Positions 45,101-55,490 of a stretch of 64,000 bases of DNA are shown here, piece by piece. A program made the translations under genes and the position numbers. Source of the DNA: Pezicula radicicola (Eukaryota > Ascomycota > Leotiomycetes > Helotiales > Dermateaceae); the NCBI GenBank assembly GCA_003008705.1, contig PDUO01000014.1, positions 213,608-277,607 on the forward strand. The letters are read 5' to 3'. How positions within the stretch are numbered: position 1 is the stretch's first letter; every line of letters begins with the position of its first letter. The notes beneath the pieces are model-generated. The model did no database searches. It had not been told where the DNA came from and saw only the letters and a program-made list of their open reading frames with translations.

Positions 45101-46470
45101 ATGTATCAGGACGAAGCTAACGAAAATGTGTTGGTGCCCGAGACCGACGACTGGGAAGATGGCGACTCAGCGATTGGCTCTTTGCTAGCAAGCTCAACAA
45201 CTTCCATGGGGTCTTCAATTTTGAAGTATCGCAAAGAGAATGGAAGGACATATCATGCGTACAAAGAGGGAAAATATGGACTCCCTAATGATGATGTTTG
45301 TAGTTCAGAACCCGAGACTCAAGACCAGCTAACCAAGAACCTAAATAGGCAGAGAAGGATCGTTTGGACCATATGAACCACCTTGTGTCACTCACACTTG
45401 ACGGAAAACTCGTCATTTGCCCAGTCTTCGAACGAAAAAGGCCAGTCCGCCGCGTCTTGGATTGTGGCACGGGCACTGGAATATGGGCTATCGACTTTGC
45501 TGACGAGCACCCGGAGATTGAAGTGTTAGGCATTGACCTTTCTCGTGTGTAGAAACCAACACCTTCTTGAAGTCGTGTAACTGAATTCTTCTAGCAATCC
45601 AACCAACTTTCGTCCCACCAAATCTCCAGTTTCAAATCGATGATCTAGAAGATCCCTGGACATATACTGAAAATTTTGATCTCATTGTGAGTATTCCAAG
45701 TTAGTACTCAGTAGAACGTCTATATTCCAGATTCTCAAGACATGCTCTCATATCCTAGAATTATATCGTACAGTTCCTAAAAATTTAGAAAAATATTAAT
45801 ACTAACGCCAAAGTCTTCATCAGAACGCACGTCAATTGGAGGGCTCATTGCAAGACTGGTCCAAATTCTTCCAGCAGTGTTTTGATTATCTAAACCCTGG
45901 TGGTTATGTGCAAACCTTTGGTGGAGTGTGCGTGCCCCCTTGTCGGTAATTTCTTACTAGGAGGGTTAGCTGCAAGAGATACACTTGCCATACCGGCAAC
46001 TTAGTTCTTCCTCTCATATTTTCGAGGAACAGATACTAATAATCTGAAGAATGCCACTCATCTCGGACGATAATTCATTTCCACCCAATTCCGCTCTGAA
46101 GAGATGGAGCGAGCTTATGGTTAAGGGAACTACAGATGTTGGTCGCCCACTGAATGATGTTCTGAAGCACGAGGAGAGATTGAAAGCAGCAGGTTTCGTC
46201 AATGTGGTGAAGACCGAATATAAATGGCCGATCAATCGTTGGCCGAAAGACCCCAAAGCAAAGGAATTGGGTATGTGGTTTCGAGAGAACATTGTCGGCG
46301 AACTTTTTGGAATCAGTAATGTGGTCTTTACACGGTGGTTGGGGTGGACGACAGAGGAACTAGAGATTTTATTGGCTGATGTTAAAAAGGAGTTTTATGA
46401 TACTAAGATTCATGGTTATCTAAGGGTGTGGGCGGTTTGTGCACAAAAGCCATTGGAGAGCGAAATTTAG
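45101..46470 (+). CDS. LaeA-like SAM-dependent methyltransferase
   Basis: Five exons: 45101-45295, 45349-45544, 45595-45686, 45824-45927 and 46050-46470, giving 335 residues. All joins keep phase (PNDD-AEKD, DLS-P-IQPTF, FDLI-NARQL, FGG-V-MPLISD). SAM motif I is RVLDCGTGTGIWAIDFA (about 101-117), followed by EIEVLGIDLS, then IDDLEDPWTY, WSKFFQQCFDYLNPGGYVQ, GRPLNDVLKHEERLKAAGF and the C-terminal WTTEELEILLADVKKE. This is the layout of the fungal TAM/LaeA-like family, soluble methyltransferases many of which influence secondary metabolism; the true LaeA needs phylogeny to tell apart. The fourth intron donor GTGCGT is preferred over other GTs because only it restores the frame into the last exon. 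Confidence 0.85.
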
Positions 46471-47216
46471 GGGTTTTGTAATGAATGAGACCGGGTGATC
46501 TTTGGCAGTAGATTGGGTTCGCTTGGGTTGCTCAGAACGTGCTTCGGTATACCTTCAGCTTCTCTTTTTGTCTTGAGTGCATCATCGATTGTAAGTTGCA
46601 AACAGACTCCTAACTTTGGACTAGGTGTTTGATTTCAATCTGAAAACAATTCGCATTTGAATTCCTTAAATAAGACCATACCTACTTTACGAAGTTAGGA
46701 ACACCTTTTCCAAAGCGGATTAGGCTATCTAAAAACAGTTAGTTTGCCTATACTAAACTAGTACGCTATTCAGTAAACCCCATCGGTTAAATTCTGCTCG
46801 CGTAGCAGCAACCGCTTTCACTACCATCTTCCATGCAATAACTATCAACCGCGTCTATTAGCGCAACGCGTTATCTCTTCAAGCTCGCTACGAGTTCCTT
46901 CTTCTATCCTTATTTCAACGCTAACAAGCTTGACCGCTGCGATTTTCACAACTTCACTTCACCTTAAGAGCGCGCCAACTTCAACGCGAGGCGCGAAGGA
47001 ACTTGAAGATCGTTACAACTTTCCTCTTCTGTCTTCGTTCCAACACCAAACAACCTTGACCGCCGCGATTTCACTTTCAACTTCCGCGCAAGCTTATTGA
47101 TCAACGCCAGGCATCACAGTCTTGAAGACCGCGCGTCAACTTCCCTGTTCTGTCTTCGCGTCTATCTCGGATAAATCTTTACGCGATCATCAACCTCACT
47201 AAATCAATTCAACAAG
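46471..47216. other. Intergenic region; leader of the 2EXR gene with tandem repeats
   Basis: The first part is AT-rich 3' flank of the methyltransferase. The second part (46875-47170) consists of imperfect tandem repeats described separately. Confidence 0.5.
46875..47170. repeat. Imperfect tandem repeat, period about 120-125 bp, 2.4 copies
   Basis: Copies begin near 46877, 47002 and 47121. Each opens with CTTnAAGnnCGnnnC, followed by TTCnTCTTCTnTCnTCG-like sequence. The first two share CTTGACCGCnGCGATTT and end with CAACGCnAG. They lie just upstream of the ATG at 47217. Confidence 0.7.
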
Positions 47217-48440
47217 ATGAAGACTTCTTCTATTGAAGCTCCTTGTCGTCGCTCAGGACGTGTCACGAAGGTACCAGATCGGGTTCGTGCCTCCTACTCT
47301 CCTTACTTCCCTGCTACGATGATCCAAAAGCTATGACATGAGTTCATCGTTGCAAAGTCATGCCTTGGGACACCTAGCCCGTTGAAGAGACAATGCTAAC
47401 ACTAATGGTCTGGACAGTACACTCCGGAAGCATGGCCAGAACCACGAGAAGAAGATGATGCTGATGTCGCGTCTGTTCCCAATGAACTTCCCATCAGTAC
47501 AAGCAATGAATCTGCCGACAAGGATGTTGCGGATACTCTTCTCTCGGTTTCTGGATCTGAGGATTTACAAGGCTTTGACAACGCCGAAGAAGCGATTGAA
47601 GTCCTTGACACAAGCCCTAAGTTCACTCGATTCAAGGACCTCCCTAAAGAGGCCCGTTTCATGATTTGGGAATTTGCCATTCCGAATCGTATTATAAATC
47701 TCATCGTCAAGAGATTTGGAGAAAAGTACCGGCGTGGAAAGTGGGGCTACAACTGGCAGGGACGAAAGGAGAGAGACCCAGATAATATTTGGTTTCAATA
47801 CTGCGTTGTCTCCAATCAATCTGACTTGCCGACACTCGCCGTCAACCAGGAAAGTCGCGAGCTGACGCTCAAGGCCAAGAAGGAGTACCTCCAGTACCTG
47901 TCAAGTGGCCAGAAGATTTATTTCAATCCTAAAGAGGACACTATCTTCATAGATACATACTCACTTTGGAATCTTGGACACATGATCAAGTGGGGTCGGA
48001 CTGTCAATGATTGTCAACGTCATCTGCACGGTTTTGAAAAAGTTGAGGCATTAGCTACAGAACGATACCATGGAGCCTGCATCCATGCTTTCAGATCTCC
48101 TACACCGTTGATAGGACCCAACAACCCTCCACTCCTCTCAAACTTGCGCTTGTGGATTAATGGCATGCCGAAGGAAAACGGATCCATGACCAGGTGGGGA
48201 AACGTCGTGCTAGACTTTAAAGCTTATCTTGACACACAAGGATGGCTGAGGACACAAGGGGGAGTTCGTGCGGTTGAAGATCTCGAAGAGCGTTTTAGTT
48301 GGGTTAATGAGGAATACCCAAAGAATGAGAGAAAGCCTCTGCCTCAACTCAAGAAGAAGAAGTTTGGGAAATGCGGCAAGTTTCAGTTAGGTTACCTTGT
48401 TCGCAAAGAGGCCAACAAGGGTGTTAGACGATCTACATAA
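47217..48440 (+). CDS. 2EXR-domain protein (fungal F-box-like family)
   Basis: Exons 47217-47282 and 47418-48440 give 362 residues. Exon 1 encodes a short basic N-terminus (RRSGRVTKVPDR). The donor GTTCGT at 47283 and acceptor GACAG at 47417 link it to YTPEAWPEPREED. An acidic linker follows, then the 2EXR domain at about 90-150: FTRFKDLPKEARFMIWEFAIP, TLAVNQESRELTLK and an FNPKEDTIFID strand. The C-terminus is rich in Lys. 2EXR proteins are numerous in Pezizomycotina; their role is not known, although the N-terminal helix resembles an F-box. An alternative donor at 47271 would remove four residues. Confidence 0.8.
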
Positions 48441-50915
48441 GACACGAATTGCTTAGGGAGCTTTTCTTCGCCATGAAGTCAAACGCCCATACATTGTAAG
48501 TACCCTTTCGAACCCTTTATATAGCCTATTGTAACACGGTATCTAACCCATCCTTGTACTGTACCAGGGCCTCGAATTCTCAACTCATAACAACACGAAA
48601 ATGAATGACAATGGGGATTTATTGCTTGTGCGAATTGCTTGTGGGGATAATTTTAAGAGCTTTTTGAAAGGAGACAACCAAAGACCTGGGAAAGGTGGCT
48701 GGAGTTTGCAACATGTGCTTAGTGTACAATCAATTACAGATGTGGCGATAGATAAAAACCATGAAATCAAAATGCGAATGACCCATGTGAAGTATGAATT
48801 GAAGAGAAGTCATATGATTTGAGTAACCTACTTGATACGAGGAACTAACTTAATCCAGTTTTTTAATTTAAACCTTACAATATCAATAGTCTACCGAAAA
48901 ACCAATTCATTAGTCTTTACAACCTTGAGTTTTCAACTTCAACAAGCAATAATTCTACTCTCTAATTGTGTTCAATACAAGACTCGAATATTCTTATTAT
49001 CTCAGCTGAACCTAGAATTTATGTTTCTCTCCTTCGAAGATAAAAATTCAAGTTCAGATCCTTTGGGCCTGAGCAACTTTTGTCGAACATTAAGCGAGCA
49101 TCTTCGATGCTTTAGCGCCAAATCAAAAGCTCTAGTTTTAGCCGATGGCTAGCCACTTTGTACAGTGCTGGGATCCTTTAAGCCTTGATGTAGACTGGTA
49201 TCAGAATCAAAGGCGAAGAGCTGAGAGGCAGGAATGGAGATCTGGAATTTGAAATTCGATGAGCAAGAGCACTTAAAGGTACAAATAATAAACCTAACAG
49301 TTTGGCTGAATAACTTCGTGGGATTGTATCCAATAGTAGTAGTTTTTCAAGAATGTATAGTCGGTTAGTGGTGGCATTCTGTGCAGTAATCAAGTATTCC
49401 CCTAACTATCAAATATTCGCCACGCTAAGCGAGGAAACCGTATCAAAAAGAATCCATGCCAAAACCAAAAAAAAAGAACTCTCACCCAACGCCTCTCAAA
49501 TCAATTTCAAAGAAACATCTTACTTACCCTGCGGTAACAATTGGTCAGTGCCATAAACGGTGGAGGAGCCGCCTATGGTCTTGTATAAGCTAAGCACTAT
49601 AAAAGACTTGCTTTTTTTTGTGAGGATATAAGCAAGTACTATAAAATGCCTTGCTTTCTGCTGCGATGTGTACGTGGGTCTGATTCGTAGTACCCCTGAG
49701 GGTAAGCCATATTCCTCTTTATTTCCTCAAAAGGGTCATCATCCCTCAAAATTCCTAACAAGGAATTGTTAGTTATGATTCAGTGATTAAGTTAAGCGAG
49801 ACGTTAAACGGAAGGGAAGAGGACGGGGTGAGAGTTTGCTTTGTTTTTAAACAGCTCGGCTCGTATCTTGCGCTATCAACCCGTCTGCTGCTTTTGTAAA
49901 TAGGAGGTTTGATACCGCAATGTTATATCGCGTCGCGTCGGTTAATCTTTATTCCCAACAAACAAACTCCCACAACATTCACACACAGTCACGCGCAGAG
50001 ACAACACCATATATCCACATTTCCTTTGGTAAGTACAATTTTGTTTCATCACAACTAAGTCAAAATAGCTATAAGTCAATTTATCAAAAGAACTGACATG
50101 TTATCCTTTAGATTCAGGTTATTCATGCAGTTTCTTTTGCATTCGAACTAGCCGATCCCGCAACGAATGAGTCTAAACCCACGAGCTTCAAGAAACTTAC
50201 CTTCAAGCTCTGCCAGAATATCTAGAGCTATTTAAAACTCAGTCCTGGCCTCGTCAAAGTCGATATCAATCGAAGACTAGACTTGCAATGGAAAACCCGC
50301 GCATCGCATTCAACTTTTGCCTTTCTCCACCAGAGCCTCCCGTGTTTACACTTTTTCTCAACAAGGTTCCTGATACCAGCTCAAAGATATCTATTCCTAC
50401 GTTAATTGACTTGCGATATTTGGCAATACTCCGTTGATTGAGCGATAAGAATTTTAGCTCTAGCAAAGGCCTCAATATGACCACCAGAAGATTAAAGCTA
50501 ACAGAGTACGTCAACAGGAAAGTCGAAATGAAATCCTACAAATAAGATCTAGTTGTCTTGAAATTAGCAGTGCAAGGCTTCAAGAAGAGTGCTTTCTAAC
50601 TAACTGTGGCTATGAAGCTTGAAGGGATCTTCCGCAAATTGACGATCTGAGCTACTCTTAGTTTTTGAATTTATAGTCTTATCGACATAGACCCCTGGCG
50701 AAATTGAGCCTAATTAGTGAAAAAGAGGAGAGGAGGGCGGAGGCTGGTGCGGAGGATTTACGACGCACTAGACCTGGGTTCAGAGTTAGTAGAGTGTATC
50801 GATTGAGTGTTCGTTCTACTATGGACTTGTTTTAAATGCTAGCTTCAAATATAGAACTTGGTATCATCTATTCTAAATCGGTCATAAATAGGGACATAGG
50901 CCGTCAACAGACCTT
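48441..50915. other. 2.5-kb region with no supported gene
   Basis: A 73-codon plus-strand frame at 48601-48822 starts with ATG but has no features. At about 49975-50030 the sequence looks like a leader, followed by an intron-like unit with GTAAGT at about 50030 and CCTTTAG near 50112. Only very short frames follow, so a relic or non-coding transcript is possible. The remainder is AT-rich. Confidence 0.35.
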
Positions 50916-52559
50916 TCATAATAGCATCTTCTCATCTAGCCACTCTCGGATATCATACTGTTTGCCTTCGCCCTCATATCCCTCTAAATCATCATACTGT
51001 CCAGGCCGCCAAACTCGCATCACGGCTTTCCCATGCTTGTCAACAGCAGCTCTGAACATACCTCCGCAATTGAAATCATCAACAATGTGAGATGTTGCCA
51101 TCTTCTTTTCGCCATTTGGTGCGAGAACAACTGTGCATTCGACACCAATGATTCCCCCTTCTCCCTCTCCAGTCTTCTTCCATCGGTTACCAGCGCTCTT
51201 TTCCAGTTCACCGCCTAGCCCAGTGATATCGGTGATGCCTTTTTGTAAGGATGCTCCTTTGAATCGCGCAATAGCGGACGCTGTTCGCGCAGCATTTATA
51301 CGCAGGAATGAGTCGCCATTTCCAGTGCCACTCATAGCTGTAGCTCTAATAACTTTATCGCCTGTCTGAATAGCAAAGCTATCCCCCTCAAAAGCAGGAA
51401 TGGGCGAGTACATCGTGAGACTAGGCAAGCAATCGGCCATAAGCCCTTTGAGTGTCTCAGAAAGTACCAAGCCAGGACCAGCTTGTCTCAGCATGGTCTC
51501 TTCCTTGGATGGATGCTCATCTTCCCATTCTTCGGCCCAAAAGCCTGCTCCTAGGGTTGGTGTGTCTCCAATTCTTCCAGTCAACTTGTTTGTCATGCCT
51601 CCGGTACTTGTTGCAGCTGCGCAAATGCCATCCGCATCTAGAGCTACAGCCCCAGTAGTGCCTTGCGAAATAAATTCATGCGCATCCCAAGACGCTTGAC
51701 CTGTACCTTTCTTTTCTTTCTCGAGACCATTTAAGTGTTCCTCCCAGCGTGTTTCCGTAAAGAAGTACGATGGCTCAACTATGCATTCAAAAAACCCGAA
51801 GTTAGTTTGCTCGCTCTGGATGTCTCAGGTGTAACTCAAACATGAATCAGGAACAATGAGTAATCGGCTCGAAAGGAAGAATCATGCTCCAAGGAATTGA
51901 GTACGTACCCATTTCAAGCCCCCATTGCGCCGCCAACTTTTCTGCACTGAATTTATGCAATTGTGAATGGCCCTGGGCACCTCTGGCCACATTCATTCCG
52001 TCAACCGATTCACCACGACGTACTCCATTCCCACCTTCTATATCATCGTCGCCACGGATCAACATTTCGCGTGCAAGCTTGATCGGATTCTTGACATGTC
52101 GGAGGCCCATAACGCCAACTCCACGCTTCTTGTACCCCCGGGAGCACATAATAGAAGCCTCGCATTCATTAATCCCTTCACGTGTAAATACCGCACCATG
52201 ACCAGCATTGAACAATGGATTATTTTCTAACTGCGTAACGGCATATGTCACTGTATCGACAGCATCGTGGCCTTGCTGGAGGTAGTAGTGTGTGTTGCTG
52301 AGGATCGATAATAAGCTCTTTTGCAATCATTAGAATTGAACACTCAAAAGGGACAAAGGTTGGCACCTACGTGATGGAATGCTTGGTATTTGGCAGGTGG
52401 GAGATTCGAGGGAAGGATGTTGCCTGCTCCACCACTATTCAAGATCGGAGATTCAGTATGTCTCGATTATAATCGGAGGTGAGAATACAAAGAACGGAAC
52501 ACGTACTGGATAATGAGGCGGGGCGTTATTCCACTAGAGGATTTGCTTTGGTATTCCAT
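50916..52559 (-). CDS. Type-2 L-asparaginase / isoaspartyl peptidase (Ntn hydrolase)
   Basis: Four minus-strand exons: 52559-52507, 52434-52371, 52317-51909 and 51778-50916, giving 462 residues. The N-terminus reads PRLIIHGGAGNILPSNLPP, the plant-type asparaginase start, followed by GHDAVDTVTYAVTQLENNPLFNAGHGAVF and the Cys/Arg segment IMCSRGYKKRGVGVMGL. The autoproteolytic site is QGTTGAVALDADG with the nucleophile Thr at about 216, then AAATSTGGMTNKLTGRIGDTP, the conserved second-subunit binding loop. Members self-cleave into alpha and beta chains, then hydrolyse isoaspartyl peptides or asparagine. The C-terminal part (REWLDEKMLL) is longer than in plant enzymes. Intron 3 (130 bp) contains a copy of the repeated intron family. 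Confidence 0.92.
51779..51908 (-). repeat. Introner-like intron, copy in asparaginase intron 3
   Basis: 130-bp intron (GTACGT...CATAG) with ATTACTCATTGTTCCTGATT, TTTGAGTTAC and GAGCAAACTAACTTCGGG. A 5' extension of about 50 bases precedes the family sequence, so the copy may sit inside an older intron or have taken a new donor. Confidence 0.8.
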
Positions 52560-53939
52560 TTTCGCAGTAATAAATCAACTGTCTATCTGATAGAACAAAG
52601 AACAGAGAAAGAGAAGAAGAAATCAAGGTAAGGAGTGGGGGAAGTCAACAAGAGAGGTCGAGTCTTATCGTGATCGCTTCACCAAAGATAAGGACGCTGT
52701 GATAAATACACACCGCTAAGATCTACAACCACTACGGGCACATCTCTTCATTCACAACACACATCAATCAAGCACTTCATCACCTTAACCACTTCTTATT
52801 AAAATTACATAACTTCTCTTTCAGTTATCGCTAAATTCTACGTTATTTGCGTCTGATTTTTCACTAGAGTTCTACAATTTATCTCCTGATTGGTTAGTCG
52901 GCATCTTACTAGTTTGCAATTTTACAGTGTCTTCACTTCAAAGAGCAAAGCACTTCACTTGATTAATTTAACAAGTATACATACTAGTCCTTATATTAAA
53001 TGCACAGAGTAAGATCTGATTCAGTTATTTTACCCTATTTATATTACTTTTGCAGAAATATCGTTAAGTGAAAACGCCTGGGTTCCCAAAATAGTATTAA
53101 CCGACTAAAAGATACAAAAGATTTGCCTCTGACTGAATTAAATTTCTTGGGATTTCGCCAAATGGTTGTGACATGGCTTTAAGTCCGGACATTGGTAAAG
53201 CCGCCAGTTGCTCTTGTGCTAATGCTTTAGATTGAGCTGGCATTGTCGCTGCCGAATTCGGCTCTTGGCATTTTTCAGTCAGGAGGGAAGGAGTTGATTT
53301 AGCACCAGCAAACACCAAATTAATAGTCTGATTTCTCCCAGTAAGAGTCATCCAACTCTCTGTGTCATATATTAGGGTTTATTTTAGCAAAATAATAATA
53401 GCTAAGGAGCTAAGTTCAACACTAATAACGTGTTAGGGTTGGAATTCAACACAAACCTAATTGTAGCAGACACCCTCTGCTTTAGCTAATTTTCGAGAAG
53501 CACACCTGCACTATCCACAGCAGACTAAGGTATCTAAAAATTTTGATTGACCAAAAAAAACATGAGCGGGCCCGTGCTAGTATTCAACTTTAAATAGAAC
53601 TTGGAATAGTATGGAACCTGCACGAATTTGAAAAACTATAGGTCGATTTCACTGTACGGTAACGATGCAAACAAATTAGTTATTAATCATAGCTAAACTA
53701 ATTATTCTGGATGCCTCTTAGTAGAATCAAGTTCAAAAATGGGTTCACTGACCTAAGCGAGCAAGTAAGTCTGTTATGTAGAAGTAGGTACTGAAGATTT
53801 GAAACGACCTGAAGGACAACTAAAAACACATGAATAATAAAGCGTTATAATGTTATGCCTTGACTCAGACTAGGCTTTCAAATGGAGGTTCTCTATTCCG
53901 GGTTCGGTGGTAATGAGCAGGTGATAATTGCCGAGTTGG

Positions 53940-54285
53940 CAAAATTTTAGTTTCACAAGCACTAGCCAACATAGTTATTCACTTGCAGAACCAGTGATTG
54001 ATTAAGAGTCTTGCAATGTGTATATTTCAATCTAAAAGACAACAATAGCAAAAGAGTCACAAAGTAGTTGATTAAGTCAACTAATACCTACTTAGCTGTT
54101 GACTTATAAGGCCCGCTTTTAGTTTTCATAAGCACTAGCAAACATTTATTCAACCACGAGACCGATACTTGAGTAAGAGTTGGAGTAATAGTTGCGTGTG
54201 ACTGTGCATTTCAAACTAAGAGACCAATAAAATTGCAAGTCAATCACTAAGAAGTTGATTTAAGTCAACTAATACCTACTTAGTA
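53940..54285. repeat. Imperfect tandem duplication, unit about 175-190 bp
   Basis: Copy 1 starts near TTTTAGTTTCACAAGCACTAG (agcactag at 53958), copy 2 near TTTTAGTTTTCATAAGC (agcactag at 54131). Both end in AAGTCAACTAATACCTACTT (copies near 54074 and 54262). Indels give unequal spacing of 173 and 188 bases. A third partial echo (CATCAACTA) follows. Confidence 0.65.
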
Positions 54286-54435
54286 GCCGAACCGGGCGCT
54301 GTGCTTCATCAACTACTTTACAAAATTCTCTTAAGTACATCAACTAGTACACTTGGTTTATCAACAGGATAAATTTTTCTATAGCTAGTGTAGCGTTGAC
54401 TCAATCAATTAGTGCCACACAGTGCTAAAGAGTAC

Positions 54436-54443
54436 TATATAAT
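54436..54443 (+). promoter_or_regulatory. TATA-box candidate for the Asn-rich protein gene
   Basis: TATATAAT within GTACTATATAATACCC, followed by a C/A-rich leader starting about 40 bases downstream. Confidence 0.5.
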
Positions 54444-54542
54444 ACCCAGCTCCCCGCCCTCCTCTTCGTCCTTCGTCGAACAAAAAACACATTACAACCG
54501 CATCCATACTTTCACAACCAAACAACCAACAACCAAAACATA

Positions 54543-54669
54543 GTAAGCACTAGTCCTTAGAGCACCTTTACCTCTTCTGAGTTATATCTACTCAATCCTC
54601 CTTCGAGTTACTCCAAGTGTCCCAATACATAACAGAGTAATTAAACTAACTCCGGGTTTCTAACTGTAG
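54543..54669 (+). repeat. Introner-like intron, copy in a 5' leader
   Basis: 127-bp 5'-UTR intron (GTAAGC...TGTAG) shortly before the ATG at 54714. It has TTCGAGTTACTCC and ATTAAACTAACTCCGGGTTT, matching the two 3' family blocks in order; the ACTCATTG block is not recognisable. Confidence 0.6.
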
Positions 54670-54713
54670 TCAACACCCAACACCCAAAAATATTCTCACA
54701 CCCAGACATCACC

Positions 54714-55490
54714 ATGTCTCAACCAATCGCCTTAGACATCGTCAACGACTGCCTCAAAGCAGTCCCGGACTTCCGAGTCCCAAAGTTCAAGTTGGTCTCC
54801 CTCGCTAGGGGCCTCCTCGACTTGACCGAAACACCCATCCACTACGACGATGAACAACGCCAACTTAAAAACAAAATCAACGACATCAAAAGAAAAATCA
54901 ACAACGCAACGAGAGCTATGCAGCCAAGTGAGAAGGCGCGCCTCGATGCACTTATCGGATCGGTTGAAACCAAATGTAAAGAATGGGTTCCACCATGTAG
55001 ATGGGTAAGTACTTCCTTCACTGTTCTTCGCTTCCACTACTAACATATTGTAAAGGCCCAACCAACTCCAACTCCCAGTGCCAATATTACCAATATCGAG
55101 GAGGACTGGGTAGATATGGATGTTGAATACGCCAACATTACCAACACATACAACAACAACACTGCCACCCCGGAGATGAGCATTGACATCTCCTTCCAAC
55201 CTACCCTCGGCATCAACAACAACTATAACAACATGGACCACAACACAACACCAACAACAGCCGGCTTCGTCCACTGCGCCAACAACAACACAACAAACAA
55301 CAACAACTACGATCAAGACATCGTGATGGAGGATGTTGACTCCGGATACGAGTCTGACCTTTCCAATGGACGGATGTGGGATTCTGATTCCAATCCATGG
55401 AATGATTATGAAAAGCAGGATGGGATCATCGTTGAAAGGGAAGATGGGTTGGGGGATTTCGATATGTGCGATGACTTCAACGGCCTTTAG
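54714..55490 (+). CDS. Asn-rich protein of unknown function
   Basis: Exons 54714-55004 and 55056-55490 give 241 residues. The 51-bp intron (GTAAGT...AAAG, branch CTAAC) keeps phase between CRW and AQPTPT. The N-terminal 97 residues look folded and helical: IALDIVNDCLKAVPDFRVPK, DEQRQLKNKINDIKRKINNA, SEKARLDALIGSVETKCKEW. The second half is low complexity, with several Asn runs (TYNNN, NNNYNN, ANNNTTNNNN) and an acidic tail (MEDVDSGYESD, FDMCDDFNGL). No signal or membrane segment. I do not recognise the family. A TATA box, a leader intron and a coding intron make an expressed gene likely. Confidence 0.65.

Larger units (their letters stand above)
52560..54542. other. 2-kb AT-rich region with local duplication
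   Basis: Upstream region of the asparaginase, then AT-rich DNA. The 84-codon minus-strand frame at 53097-53351 has an ATG but no domain features. A local tandem duplication lies at about 53940-54285 (separate entry). Confidence 0.4.

Noticed and set aside
46730..46765. AGTTAGTTTGCC segment resembling the 3' block of the intron family in reverse
   Set aside because: Only about a dozen bases match, no flanking splice sites or other blocks; probably chance.
48601..48822. 73-codon ATG frame after the 2EXR gene
   Set aside because: No domain, signal or splice support; too short to trust alone.
53097..53351. 84-codon minus-strand ATG frame
   Set aside because: No recognisable features and AT-rich surroundings; cannot be told from chance.
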